A stretch of DNA of 64,000 nucleotides, from contig JAUQQO010000009.1 in NCBI GenBank assembly GCA_030549795.1, positions 1 to 64,000 on the forward strand, given 5' to 3'. The number at the start of each line of letters is the position of its first letter. Positions within the stretch are counted from its first letter, which is position 1. Source of the DNA: Pseudomonadota bacterium. Lineage in GTDB: Bacteria > Pseudomonadota > Alphaproteobacteria > Geminicoccales > Geminicoccaceae. The position numbers were made by a program, and so were the translations under genes. The notes beneath the pieces were generated by a model that did not search any database, was not told where the DNA came from, and saw nothing but the letters and a program-made list of their open reading frames with translations. Positions 18,710 through 28,207 of the stretch are shown piece after piece.

Positions 18710-19399
18710 ATGAGCGCGAGCCCCAAGATCCTCTTGGTCGAAAGCGACGCCGAGTTGCGCCGGGAACTCGCCGATCAGTTGCGCCTGCACGAGGGCTTCG
18801 CGGTCGAACAAGCCGGCGGGGCGCGGGAAGCGCGCGCGTGCCTGCGCCGCGAGAGCTTCGATGCCATCCTCATCGCGGCGCGGCTTCCCGACGGCGACGG
18901 GGCTGCGCTCTGCCGCGCCTTGCGCGCCGAGGGCGTGCGCTGTCCGATCTTCCTCATCCTCGAGGGCGACCAAAAGGCCGGCACCGCGGGCGCCGCGGGG
19001 CTAGAGGTCGACGGCTATATCGCCCGTCCCGTCCGTCTGGCCGCCTTGATGGCGCAGCTGCGTGCGCACCTTGCGCCTTTTGACCGAGCGCAGAGCGCGA
19101 GCTTTCCCATCGGGCCCTACTGTTTTCAACCCGCGCGCAAGCTGCTCCTGCGCGGGGAACAGCAGATCCGGCTCACCGAGAAGGAGGCGGCGCTGCTCGA
19201 ATATCTGTGCCGGATGGGTGATCGACCGGTGCCGCGCGCGGTGCTGTTGGGCGCGGTTTGGGGCTATGGAGCCGAGGTGAGCACCCGCACCCTCGAAACC
19301 CACATCTACCGCTTGCGCCAAAAGCTAAAGCCGGAGCCCGGCCAACACCAACTGTTGGTCACCGAGCCCGAAGGTTATCGGCTCGTGCGCTCGCCTTGA
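18710..19399 (+). CDS. OmpR-type regulator with degenerate receiver (no phosphoacceptor Asp)
   Basis: A 229-residue regulator. The receiver position that should hold the phosphorylated Asp is Ala (A56 in AILIAARLPDGDG). The conserved switch Lys is Arg (R106 in YIARPVRL), and the Thr/Ser switch is not seen. The acidic pocket keeps E11 and D13 with Ser between. The C-terminal winged helix is intact (IRLTEKEAALLEYLCRM, then TLETHIYRLRQKLK). It probably works without phosphorylation, as an atypical regulator. Its ATG lies 87 bp from the divergent alg8-like gene, an obvious candidate target. The last 25 bp overlap panE on the other strand. Confidence 0.88.
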   Translation: MSASPKILLVESDAELRRELADQLRLHEGFAVEQAGGAREARACLRRESFDAILIAARLPDGDGAALCRALRAEGVRCPIFLILEGDQKAGTAGAAGLEVDGYIARPVRLAALMAQLRAHLAPFDRAQSASFPIGPYCFQPARKLLLRGEQQIRLTEKEAALLEYLCRMGDRPVPRAVLLGAVWGYGAEVSTRTLETHIYRLRQKLKPEPGQHQLLVTEPEGYRLVRSP

Positions 19400-20325
19400 G
19401 CTCGGTGTGCGCGCGCCAAGCGCTCCTGCAAGTCCGCAAATATTGCGCGGCTGGTCGGCACCGCGACCCCCGCTGCCTCGCCCATCCGCACCACCGCCCC
19501 CAAAAGCCAGGCGAGCTCGAGCGGACGGCCGGCTTCGTAATCCGCGAGCATGGACGAGCGCATCGAAGCCGGTAGGGCGCGCATAAGGGCCAAACAGTCG
19601 GCGACGATGTCGGCGGGTAGCAAGCCCCCCCGCGCGCGGCCGACTGCTGCCGCTTCTTCGACCAGGGCCTCAAGCCGCGCCCAAAGGGTGGGATCTTCGC
19701 GCACCCGACCGATCGGCGCCTTGGCCCAAGTGGTGATGGCAGAAAAAGGCGCAAGGAAGACGAACTTGCGCCACAGCTCGACGGTCATAGCGGTGCTCTT
19801 GCGATGGTCGATCCCGGCCCGGCTGCACCACTGCGCCAGGGCCACAAGCAAGGGATCACAACCGCCGTCGATGGCTCCGAAGACGAGCCGGGCGAGCGTG
19901 CCGGTGTGACGGATCACACCGGGCGCCTCGATATGGGCGCCGATATAGGCCACCCCGGCGGCAATGCGCCGACCAGGAAGGCGCGCAGCCAAGAGATCCG
20001 GCGCTTCGACCCCGTTCTCAAGCGGGAGCACGAGGCTTTGGGAATGAAGATGGCGCGCAAGCTCCCGCGCCGCTTCGTCGAGGTCGTAGAGCTTGACCGC
20101 GACGAGGACCAGATCCGCCGGCCGATCGAAAGGATCACCGGGCGTAAAAACGCGCAACGGCGCCAGCTGCAGGTCTCCTAAGGGCGAGCGGAGGATGAGC
20201 CCCCGCGCGCGCAGGGCGCGCGCCTGCGCCCCACGGGCGAGAAAGGCGACATCGGCCCCTGCCGCTGCAAGCCGCGCTCCGAAATAGCCACCAACGGCAC
20301 CGGCGCCGACAATGAGGATCCGCAC
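19375..20325 (-). CDS. panE: 2-dehydropantoate 2-reductase
   Basis: A 316-residue NADPH-dependent reductase that converts ketopantoate to pantoate in coenzyme A synthesis. The Rossmann motif GAGAVGGYFGARL is at the N-terminus, with the catalytic Lys region STAMTVELWRKFVFLAPFSA. The last 25 bp overlap the 3' end of the convergent regulator gene. It follows xthA on the same strand with about 200 bp between, so it may have its own promoter. ApbA/PanE homologues acting on other 2-oxo acids cannot be excluded. Confidence 0.9.
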   Translation of the reverse strand: MRILIVGAGAVGGYFGARLAAAGADVAFLARGAQARALRARGLILRSPLGDLQLAPLRVFTPGDPFDRPADLVLVAVKLYDLDEAARELARHLHSQSLVLPLENGVEAPDLLAARLPGRRIAAGVAYIGAHIEAPGVIRHTGTLARLVFGAIDGGCDPLLVALAQWCSRAGIDHRKSTAMTVELWRKFVFLAPFSAITTWAKAPIGRVREDPTLWARLEALVEEAAAVGRARGGLLPADIVADCLALMRALPASMRSSMLADYEAGRPLELAWLLGAVVRMGEAAGVAVPTSRAIFADLQERLARAHRAQGERTSR

Positions 20326-20352
20326 AGCCGTTAGCCTTTAAGTCTGCTCGTG

Positions 20353-20368
20353 GCGAACATGCGTTCGC
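20353..20368. promoter_or_regulatory. Perfect inverted repeat upstream of panE
   Basis: GCGAAC-ATGC-GTTCGC lies 28 bases before the panE start, where an operator could overlap a promoter. No matching -10/-35 pair is convincing, so function is uncertain. Confidence 0.3.
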
Positions 20369-20529
20369 GCCCCATCACTTGGTTTTACGATTGCTTAACC
20401 CAACTGCGCCACGCTTAGGCGCGGAGGGCTTCCCCCATGCTGCTCGTGCTCCTTCTCCTGTCCTGGCTCGCTCTCGGCTCTGGGCTGCGCGCCTTCCTTA
20501 GGCAGAGCGTCCTTCGGGTAGCCGCGGCC

Positions 20530-21327
20530 TTACAGCTCGAGGTCGACCGTGACGGGAACATGGTCGGAGGGCTCTTCCCAACCGCGCGCTTCGCGGCGCA
20601 CTTCGGCGCCGCGCAGCGCTTGCGCGAGAGCGGGCGAGAGCCAGATGTGATCGAGGCGGCGGCCGCGATCGGAGGCCGCCCAGTCGCGCGCGCGATAGGA
20701 CCACCAGGTGTACAGTTTGCGCTCCGGCGGGATCACGGTGCGCACGGCATCGATGAACCCGTAGGCCCGTTGCAGGGCGAGCAAGGCTTCGGTCTCGACC
20801 GGGGTGTGCGAGACGACCTCGAGCAGCGCCTTGTGGTTCCACACGTCGTTCTCCAAAGGCGCGATATTGAGGTCGCCGACGAGAACGAGCTTGGCACCAT
20901 CCCCGCGCCGATCGGCGAAGTAGCTGCGCAGCTCGCGCAACATGGCGAGCTTGTGGGCGAACTTGGGATTGACCTCGGGATCGGGCACGTCGCCGCCCGC
21001 CGGCACGTAGAGATCGTGGAGCTCGATACCGCCGGGAAGGCGACAGACGGCGTGCCGACAGTCCTCGACGCCGCACCATTTGAGCGCGCGCGGCTCTTCG
21101 AGCGGCAGTTTGGAGAGGATCGCCACGCCATGGTAGGCTTTTTGACCATGGACCCAGCGATAGGGAAAGCCGAGCTCGGCTGCGAGCGCGTGGGGAAATT
21201 GCGAATCTTCGACTTTGGTCTCCTGCAGGCACAGGACATCGGGGGCGATCTCGCGCACGATGCGCCGCAGGGCCTTCTCGCGCTTGCGAATCGAATTGGC
21301 GTTCCAGGTGGTGATGCGCAGCCGCAT
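20530..21327 (-). CDS. xthA: Exodeoxyribonuclease III (AP endonuclease)
   Basis: A 265-residue Mg-dependent endonuclease for base-excision repair. The family blocks are in order: TWNANSIRKR at the N-terminus, DVLCLQETKVED with the metal-binding Glu, LVGDLNIAPLENDVWNHK, and the C-terminal RLDHIWLSP and SDHVPVTVDL with the catalytic Asp-His. Length matches the family. A long opposite-strand open frame over this gene is a shadow. Confidence 0.95.
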   Translation of the reverse strand: MRLRITTWNANSIRKREKALRRIVREIAPDVLCLQETKVEDSQFPHALAAELGFPYRWVHGQKAYHGVAILSKLPLEEPRALKWCGVEDCRHAVCRLPGGIELHDLYVPAGGDVPDPEVNPKFAHKLAMLRELRSYFADRRGDGAKLVLVGDLNIAPLENDVWNHKALLEVVSHTPVETEALLALQRAYGFIDAVRTVIPPERKLYTWWSYRARDWAASDRGRRLDHIWLSPALAQALRGAEVRREARGWEEPSDHVPVTVDLEL

Positions 21328-21511
21328 CCAACCTCTCCCAAGGCTTCGCGCCGAGCCGCCCGCCGGCTAACGACGAGATATGGAGCGGGCAAGCCCGCAC
21401 ATCGCGGCGGGGGATTGCGCCGCCGTCGCGCTCGCTCGATGTCTCGACCGCGCGACGGTCCCTCGAGCAACCCATCGGAGAAGGGACGAGTGCCGCCGAG
21501 TGGAGCAGGCG

Positions 21512-22534
21512 ATGGAGTCCCGCGCGCCTCTTGTAAGCGTGCTCGTGCCGGCCTGGAACGCCGCTCGGTGGCTCGGCGACGCCCTGCGCTCGGCGCTCGC
21601 GCAGACCCTCGTCGACATCGAGGTCATCCTGGTGGACGACGCGTCGCGCGATGCCACCTTCGCCATCGCACAACAGCTCGCGGCCCGGGATCGCCGCCTG
21701 CGGTTGTTCCGGCGCGCCACGAACGGGGGCCCGGCGCTTGCGCGCAACGACGCGCTCGCCCGCGCGCGCGGCACGTGGATCGCGGTCCTCGATGCCGACG
21801 ATTGGATGGCGGCGGAGCGGCTGGCACAGCTGGTCGCGGTGGCCGAGCAGGAAGGGGCGGTGTGGATCGCCGACGACCAGTGGATCGAGCTCGAACCGCC
21901 GAGCGGGCGCCCGGCGCGGCTGTTGTGGCGGGAGCCGGAACCGGTGGCGGTCCTCGATGCGGTGCGCTTTCTCGACCGCGATCCGCCGGAAGCGATCGGC
22001 TACGGCACGCTCAAGCCGCTCATCCGCCGCAGCTTTTTAGAACAGCACGAGCTTTATTGGCGGCCCGAGGCAGTGCGCGCGGAGGATTTCATCTTCACGC
22101 TCGAATGCCTTTTGCACGGAGCACCAGCGCTCCTCCTCAACCAACCACTCTATTTCTATCGGCTGCGCGCGGGCTCGCAGGTCACCGGTCTCGATCCGCT
22201 TGCCACTCTCGCCCGCGTGGCGGCGGCGCAAGAGCTCGCCGAGCGGCTTTGCGCGCCCTTCCCCGATCCGGCGCTCAAGGCCGCGCTCGCGCGGCGCCGG
22301 GCGCGCATCGAGGCCGCCTCCGCCTACCGAGCCCTTCTCGCGGCGCTGCGCGGGGGGCGGCCAGCCGCTGCCGCGGCGATGCTCGCGCGCCGTCCGGCTC
22401 TCGCCCCGGCGCTCGCCGCCGGGGCTCTCGAGGCGCTCCGCCGGCGCCTGATCCCCGCGCGCCCGCCCACCCTCGCCGAGCGCCAATGGTTTCTCGCGAG
22501 CCTCGACCGCATCGCGGCGCGCGGTGCGGGATGA
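21512..22534 (+). CDS. Family 2 glycosyltransferase
   Basis: A 340-residue GT-A glycosyltransferase. The start VSVLVPAWNAARWL, the nucleotide-sugar site ILVDDASRDAT, and the metal-binding DADDW motif are seen, followed by an ED motif (VRAEDFIFTLE). The C-terminus is Ala/Arg-rich and helical. The ATG follows GGAG at 7-8 nt; the longer frame upstream is not family-like. It stands alone beside a gene-free kilobase, so the glycan it acts on is unknown. The 184 bp between it and divergent xthA must hold both promoters. Confidence 0.88.
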   Translation: MESRAPLVSVLVPAWNAARWLGDALRSALAQTLVDIEVILVDDASRDATFAIAQQLAARDRRLRLFRRATNGGPALARNDALARARGTWIAVLDADDWMAAERLAQLVAVAEQEGAVWIADDQWIELEPPSGRPARLLWREPEPVAVLDAVRFLDRDPPEAIGYGTLKPLIRRSFLEQHELYWRPEAVRAEDFIFTLECLLHGAPALLLNQPLYFYRLRAGSQVTGLDPLATLARVAAAQELAERLCAPFPDPALKAALARRRARIEAASAYRALLAALRGGRPAAAAAMLARRPALAPALAAGALEALRRRLIPARPPTLAERQWFLASLDRIAARGAG

Positions 22535-23556
22535 GCCGCTCCGCGGGCGCGAGCCATCGATTTCGGCGGCAGCCGGCAGGACAAGGCACGATGCGGGGCG
22601 AGCGAGGCACCGGGCGGCCTTAAGCCTCGGCTCGCGCGCGGCGGATGAGCGCAGCGAGCGATACGGCAGCGCAAGGGGCGCGCCCACGACCAGCCGAGCT
22701 CCAGCATCCGCTGCACGCGTGTCATCTTGCCGTGCCGCGCGCTTCGTGCCCCGAAGCGCCCATCCGTCCGCCTCCGCTCCAACACGCGCGTGCGCGCATC
22801 GGTGATCGCAACGCGCTGGGTTCGGCGCCCGGCACGCTGCCGCGCACGCCTCTTTTCGCGCGCTTAAGCATAGGAGCGGGCGCCGCACGCGCGCCGGGCG
22901 AGACGCGAAGCGTGTTCGCAATCGCCCATGCCGGCAAGTGACCGCGCGGGCTATTTCGCCCGCTTCGGCAGCGTTTTTGCTCGAAAATGCGGCACAAGCG
23001 CAGACAAAGGCGCGATTGAAGGCACGGCATGGCGCGGATGGTGCGCCGCGCGTGCGATCCGCAACGCCGCTGTCGGCTCATCGGCATCGCTCCTGCCCTG
23101 CCGACCGCGCGGTGCGCCCCATAGAAGGGTCGCGTCCCATGCGCGATACGGCGCACGCGAGGGGGTGCTCGGCCATCCCCGGGAGCAAGCGCTCCCGACG
23201 ACGGCCTTCGTGACCGGCCGTGCCGCACCGCAACGGCCCGCGCGCCGAACGGCGCGGCTCGATCTCCCACGCTCGCATCACGGCCGCTATGTCCGCGCCG
23301 GCTGCAACCCAAGGCGTCGTCCCGCCGCGCGTCTTTGGCGGTTTCCTCGCCGGCCCGTGAACCGCGCGGCGCAGCGCTCCGGAGGCGGCCGGCTAATCGG
23401 CCTGCCCGAGCGTTCGGCTCGGCGTGCGCTGGACCGAGACGCGACGCGCCGCGCCGCCCCGCTTTGCGGTGGCCCGAACGGGTCGCGTTCCCATGCGCTC
23501 GGTCTTCGGGTGTGAGCCGAGCAGCCGTGCTCGCAATCGGCTTGGCGCGGGTGCCG
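22535..23556. other. Gene-free, extremely G+C-rich stretch
   Basis: About 1 kb between the glycosyltransferase stop and the spoVR stop. No reading frame on either strand gives a recognisable protein; the longest (about 195 codons) are Arg/Ala/Pro/Gly-rich without a hydrophobic core or a ribosome site. I see no tRNA, long repeat or terminator with a T-run. It may be a decayed gene, or hold an RNA I cannot recognise. Confidence 0.6.
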
Positions 23557-24960
23557 TCAGACGAGCAGCTTGGCGTCGAAACCGTCGGCGGAAGCGGTCA
23601 AGAGCGCCGGGCGGCCCTTGAGCTTGGTCTCGAGGTGCACCTTGTGGCCCCAAAGCGTGCGCACATGCGCGAGGGTCTTTTCCGCCGCCGCTATATCGAG
23701 GTCGCGGCCGTCGTGCTCGTGGCGCAAATAGAGGGTGCGGGTACCGCGATAATCCGCGTCGACCACCACGATCACCGGGATGGAGCCGGCGCCCACCTGT
23801 TTGATGAGCGCCGCTTTGACGTTCTCCCACCCCTCCTCGTCGCTGATCTCGGCGACCACCAGATGCTCGCCGCGCGGCTTCCAGGTGAAGAGGTCGAGTT
23901 CCTCCATGAGCTCGCGCGTCAGGAAGCGGCGCAAGAAGGACTGGTCGCGTTCGCTCTCGCGCACCGCCATGAGTTTGGCGCGCGCCTCTTTGGAGCCCTC
24001 GCCGCCGAAGCGACGCTCGATGTCGCGCCAGATCATGAACCCGAGGTGATAGGGGTTGATCCCGCCCCGCAGTGGGCTCACCACCTGATTGTGGCGAACC
24101 AGGAATTCGAGGTGCAGTTCCTGTGGTAGCTCGAGCGACGTCAAAATGCGGTGATGCCAGAAACTGGCCCAACCCTCGTTCATGATCTTGGTTTCGATCT
24201 GCGGCAGAAAATAGCGCGCTTCTTCGTCGACGATCGTCAACAAGTCTTTTTGCCAGTCGGTGAGTTCGCGGTTGTGGTCGCGGATGAAGAGCAAGAGATC
24301 CGGGTCGGGTTCGAGCGGCACCCGGTTGAGTTCGGGTTCCACCCGCTTCGGGCGCTTGTGGATCTCGGCGAAGGGATCGGGGCGCGGCTCGGCCTGTTCG
24401 AGCAGGCGGCGTTTTTGCGCTTCGGGGTCGAGCTTGCGGATGCTGGGATTACGGTTGCGATTGAAAGCGAGCGCATGCGCCGCATCCAAGATGCGCTCGA
24501 CCGCCTCGAGCCCGATCGAGGGATCCTCGATATAGCGGCGGACGCGATCGGCGCGGGTTTTGAACGCCGAGATGGTCTCCGAGGCGCACGTCGCGGTGCG
24601 GAACAGGAAATTGTTTTTAAAGAAGTCATTGTGGCCGTACACATGCGCGATGGTCAAGATCTGCAGAAGAAGGCTGTTTTCGCGCATGAGGTACGCAAGG
24701 CAAGGATTGCTGTTGATCACGAGCTCGTAGGGTAAACCGGTTACCCCGTGCTCGTAGAGGGTTTTGATCTGTTCATAGGCCTTGCCGTAGGACCAGTGCG
24801 GATAGTGGGCCGGCATGCCGTGATAGGCCATGTAGCCGAACATGGCGTTGTGGTCGCAGATTTCGAACTCTTGCGGGTAACAGTCGAGCCCGAATTCGGC
24901 GACCTTTTCCCGGATGCGTTCGTCCCACTCTTCGAGCTCGCGCAGCGTCCACCCGCTCAC
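23557..24960 (-). CDS. spoVR: SpoVR/YcgB family protein
   Basis: A 467-residue protein of the SpoVR family (EFEICDHNAMFGYMAYHGMPAHYPHWSYGKAYE region near the N-terminus, GHNDFFKNN, and RTLYLRHEHDGRDLD near the C-terminus). The start is GTG overlapping the upstream yeaH-like stop by 4 nt; a longer open frame into that gene is a shadow. The family is linked to spore cortex formation in Bacillus and to stress or nitrogen starvation in non-sporing bacteria, but its biochemical role is unknown. It is the last gene of the conserved prkA-yeaH-spoVR operon. Confidence 0.93.
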   Translation of the reverse strand: MSGWTLRELEEWDERIREKVAEFGLDCYPQEFEICDHNAMFGYMAYHGMPAHYPHWSYGKAYEQIKTLYEHGVTGLPYELVINSNPCLAYLMRENSLLLQILTIAHVYGHNDFFKNNFLFRTATCASETISAFKTRADRVRRYIEDPSIGLEAVERILDAAHALAFNRNRNPSIRKLDPEAQKRRLLEQAEPRPDPFAEIHKRPKRVEPELNRVPLEPDPDLLLFIRDHNRELTDWQKDLLTIVDEEARYFLPQIETKIMNEGWASFWHHRILTSLELPQELHLEFLVRHNQVVSPLRGGINPYHLGFMIWRDIERRFGGEGSKEARAKLMAVRESERDQSFLRRFLTRELMEELDLFTWKPRGEHLVVAEISDEEGWENVKAALIKQVGAGSIPVIVVVDADYRGTRTLYLRHEHDGRDLDIAAAEKTLAHVRTLWGHKVHLETKLKGRPALLTASADGFDAKLLV

Positions 24961-26141
24961 GCCGCCACCTCCCGTTCCTTCGCGATCAGTTGACGGAACG
25001 CCGGCCACACGTCCTCGCGCCGCTCGATCAGCACCGCGTGGAAGTTGTCGGCGTCTAGGCGTTTGAACAGATCCAGCATCGACCCGTCGTAATAGTGCGA
25101 GCCTAAAGGCTTGATCTCCCCGTAGCCGAAGAGATTGCACACCGCGCACAGTTTTCGCGCGGCTTCCAGAGCGGCCGGGTTGTCGCTCTCGAAATTGTCC
25201 CCGTCCGAGCAGTGGAATGCATAGATATTCCAAAGATCAGGGTGGTAGCGATTCTCGATGATCTCTAGAGCTTTCTTATAGCCGGACGATATCAATGTAC
25301 CTCCGGATTCGCCTTTGTGGAAGAACTCGTGCTCGCTCACCTCCTTGGCCTCGGTATGATGCGCGATGAACACGATATCGGTATTCTCATATTTGCAACG
25401 CACGAACTGGTAGAGCAGGAAGAAAAAGCTGCGCGCCAAATATTTCTTGAGCCTGTCCATGGACCCTGATGTGTCCATGATGCAGATCACGACGGCGTTA
25501 CTTTCTTCTCGCGGTTCCTCCACCAGTCGACGGAAGACGAGATCCTCTTTGCGAAAGCCGAAACCCTCGGTTTCTTCCTCGTCCTCGCGCGGAGCGGGCA
25601 CTCCCGCCGCGATCCGCCGGCGGATCTTGGCGCGCACCGTGCGCCGCCGGTCGAGATGCACGCGGATCCCCTGTTTCTTATAGCCCTGCCGTTTGGCGGT
25701 GCGTTCCGAAGGCAATTGGCGCAAGATCTTGCGCTCGAGATCCGGCAGTTCGAGATCATCGAACATGATCTCGACCAGTTCATCGAGCGTGATCTCGGTC
25801 TCGTAATAGTCCACCCCCGGCTCCGAGCCCGCCGGCCCGATACCTCCTTCGCCGCGTTGACCCGCTTTGCCGATGATCTGTCCCGGCCGGGTCGAGCCGT
25901 CGCCGGTTCCCACGCCGCCCTCGTTGTCGCCGAAGACGAACCGATATTCCTTGATGCCGCGGATCGGGACCTTGATGATGCGGTCGCGATCGCGCCCGAT
26001 AATACTCTCTTCGGCGATGATGTCGGCGATGTTCTCTTTGAGCGCCCGTCGCAGCTTTTCGCGGTGACGCTGGCGGTCGGCGGCGCTGCGGTCCGACCGC
26101 AGCGCCTCGCTCTCTTCATAGGGCCGGAAGACCGTGGTCAT
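24957..26141 (-). CDS. yeaH: YeaH/DUF444 family protein (VWA-like)
   Basis: A 394-residue protein. The N-terminus is charged (YEESEALRSDRSAADRQRHREKL), followed by the DUF444 core with FVFGDN. A von Willebrand-type segment has the metal-site motif DTSGSMD (ICIMDTSGSMDRLKKYLARS) and a later SGYKKALEII. It lies 39 bp after prkA and overlaps spoVR by 4 nt. Family members work with the PrkA kinase in stress survival; the exact task is not known. Confidence 0.93.
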   Translation of the reverse strand: MTTVFRPYEESEALRSDRSAADRQRHREKLRRALKENIADIIAEESIIGRDRDRIIKVPIRGIKEYRFVFGDNEGGVGTGDGSTRPGQIIGKAGQRGEGGIGPAGSEPGVDYYETEITLDELVEIMFDDLELPDLERKILRQLPSERTAKRQGYKKQGIRVHLDRRRTVRAKIRRRIAAGVPAPREDEEETEGFGFRKEDLVFRRLVEEPREESNAVVICIMDTSGSMDRLKKYLARSFFFLLYQFVRCKYENTDIVFIAHHTEAKEVSEHEFFHKGESGGTLISSGYKKALEIIENRYHPDLWNIYAFHCSDGDNFESDNPAALEAARKLCAVCNLFGYGEIKPLGSHYYDGSMLDLFKRLDADNFHAVLIERREDVWPAFRQLIAKEREVAA

Positions 26142-26180
26142 CCCGCTCGCCCCTTCACCGCAACCTTCGCCAACTCCCGG

Positions 26181-28109
26181 TTAGTCCTTCCAGAGATGGT
26201 TCGCGGCATATTTGAGGATCGTATCGATGCTGTCTTCGGGATAGCCCTGTGCCAGCAAATTCTGCACCATGGCGTCGTATTTCTGCTTCTGCTCCTCGTT
26301 GCGCGTGCGCGCCTTGGTGATGATGCGGCTGATGTCGCGCACCGAGTTCATGAGCTTCTTCTCGATCGCTTCCTTAAGTGGCTCGTAGGCCGTATAAGTG
26401 AGCGTCTCGCCACGCCGCATCGCCGACCACAAGTACGCGATCACCTCCTGGCGGAAACCGTCCGCCGCCGGACCGATGATGGCGATCTGCTCCTCGATCG
26501 ACTTCAAGAACGCCTCATCCGGGTGCATCTCCTCGCCCGTCACCGGATCCTTGACCTTGGAGCGGGTGACATAGGCCTCGGCGTGGTCGAGATAGTTGTG
26601 GAACAGCGTCTCCGCCTGCTCGCGGAAACTGTACACGAAAGCCTTGGTGATGTCCTTCTCGAGCAGCTCGAGATAGACTTTGTGCAGCGTGTCCTGCAAG
26701 AATTCGAGGTACTGCTTTTTGACGTCGTCCGGGAAGTCACTCTCCTTGACCATCCCGATCAACGCTTCGCGCACGTTGATGGGATGGATCGAACCGTTGT
26801 TGCGGGTGAGCGCGAGGTCCAAGGCCTTCATGATGAAGCGGGTGGAGATGCCGAACAGCCCCTCGCGCTTGGCGTCTTCGCGCAGTTCCTGAGCGGTGAG
26901 CTTCTTCGGTCGCCCCTTCTCGAGCACTTCCTCGCCGTTGTAGATCTTGAGCTTGGTCAAGAGATCGCACTTGGGCGTCGGCTCGAGACGCGAGAGGATC
27001 GCGAACATGGAGGCGATCTCGAGCGTGTGCGGCGCGATCCGAGCATTGAATTGCGAGCGCCGCAGATGCTTTTGGTAAATCTTGACCTCTTCCGAGAGAC
27101 GCAGATTGTAGGGAACCTTGACCACGACGATGCGATCGAGGATCGCTTCGTTGGTGTGATCGGATTTGAACTTTTGCCACTCCGCCTCGTTGCTGTGGGC
27201 GATGATCACCGTGTCCACATAGACCATGCCGTGCCGCCCGGGCGCCGGCACCATCTTCTCCTGCGTGGCGGTGATCATCGTGTGCAGATATTCGGTCTCG
27301 TTCTTGAAAACCTCGATGAATTCCACCATGCCCCGGTTGCCGACGTTGAAGGCACCGTTGAGCTCCAGCACCCGGGGATCGCCCTCGCTGTATTTGTCGA
27401 GCTTGGAGATGTCTTCGGAACCGATGAGCACTGACGTGTCTTGGTTGTTGGGATCGACCGGCGGCACCACCCCGATCCCGCGCCGCCCGCGGACCGAAAA
27501 AGTCATGGTCACCACCGGCATCTTCTCATATTCGCCCTTGAACTCGTGGATGAGCCGCCAGCGCGTGACCGGATCGATGTCACCCTCGATCCGCACGCCC
27601 AACATCTCCTCGAACGCCGGCCGCAGATGGCGGGGGATCAGGCAGAGCGGATTGGCGAAGGTAGGCGAGCCTTCGATCACATAGATCGGGTCGAGCTCCT
27701 CAAGCCCGCGCTTTAAGCGCTCGACGAGCGAACTCTTGCCGGAGCCCACCGGTCCCATCAGGTAAAGAACCTGGCGCGCCTCTTCCCCGCCCATCGCCGC
27801 CGACTGGAAATAGCGAACGATCTTGTCGATCGTCCGCTCCATGCCGAAGAACTCGTCTTTGAAAAAGTTGTAGATGCGAATTTGCTGACCGCCGAACAGC
27901 CGCTTGGCGCGCGGATCCGATTCCACGTCCAGCTCTTGAACACCAGCGCTGATGATCATATCGTACATGCGCTGGTGCGCATTGTAAGCGAGTTTTGGGT
28001 TTTGCTTGACCAGCTCGAGATAATCGAGAAGCGTTCCACGCCAAGACTTTTTCATCTTGGCCTGGCGATCCTGCTCGATGAGAGTCTGGAACTCGATCTT
28101 AGAGGTCAT
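26181..28109 (-). CDS. prkA: PrkA-family serine protein kinase / AAA+ protein
   Basis: A 642-residue protein. An AAA+ part with Walker A GPVGSGKS (119-126) is followed by the kinase-like C-terminal region of PrkA. The ATG at 28109 is chosen over one 18 bases upstream because GAGAGG sits at better spacing. The product (YeaG in Escherichia coli) phosphorylates proteins or acts as a AAA+ protease during starvation. It is the first gene of a tight operon with yeaH and spoVR. A sigma-54 promoter match lies about 100 bp upstream. Confidence 0.95.
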   Translation of the reverse strand: MTSKIEFQTLIEQDRQAKMKKSWRGTLLDYLELVKQNPKLAYNAHQRMYDMIISAGVQELDVESDPRAKRLFGGQQIRIYNFFKDEFFGMERTIDKIVRYFQSAAMGGEEARQVLYLMGPVGSGKSSLVERLKRGLEELDPIYVIEGSPTFANPLCLIPRHLRPAFEEMLGVRIEGDIDPVTRWRLIHEFKGEYEKMPVVTMTFSVRGRRGIGVVPPVDPNNQDTSVLIGSEDISKLDKYSEGDPRVLELNGAFNVGNRGMVEFIEVFKNETEYLHTMITATQEKMVPAPGRHGMVYVDTVIIAHSNEAEWQKFKSDHTNEAILDRIVVVKVPYNLRLSEEVKIYQKHLRRSQFNARIAPHTLEIASMFAILSRLEPTPKCDLLTKLKIYNGEEVLEKGRPKKLTAQELREDAKREGLFGISTRFIMKALDLALTRNNGSIHPINVREALIGMVKESDFPDDVKKQYLEFLQDTLHKVYLELLEKDITKAFVYSFREQAETLFHNYLDHAEAYVTRSKVKDPVTGEEMHPDEAFLKSIEEQIAIIGPAADGFRQEVIAYLWSAMRRGETLTYTAYEPLKEAIEKKLMNSVRDISRIITKARTRNEEQKQKYDAMVQNLLAQGYPEDSIDTILKYAANHLWKD

Positions 28110-28207
28110 CCTACCGCACCTCTCCACTCGCTTCCGATCGCTCGCGCCATCCCCCCGCTACCTGCAATGCTTCCGCTCGCCTGATGTCTCCCCCGGGCAC
28201 GCGATCT

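Noticed and set aside
20437-22623. 728-codon plus-strand open frame over xthA and the glycosyltransferase
   Set aside because: It is antisense to xthA and out of frame with the glycosyltransferase; composition is Arg/Gly/Ala/Pro-rich and no domain is seen.
22535-23556. Several frames of 90-195 codons as genes
   Set aside because: Composition is random for this G+C, with no conserved motifs, starts or coupling to neighbours.
25656-27434. 592-codon plus-strand frame opposite yeaH and prkA
   Set aside because: Mirror of highly conserved coding sequence on the other strand; high G+C removes stops in antisense frames.
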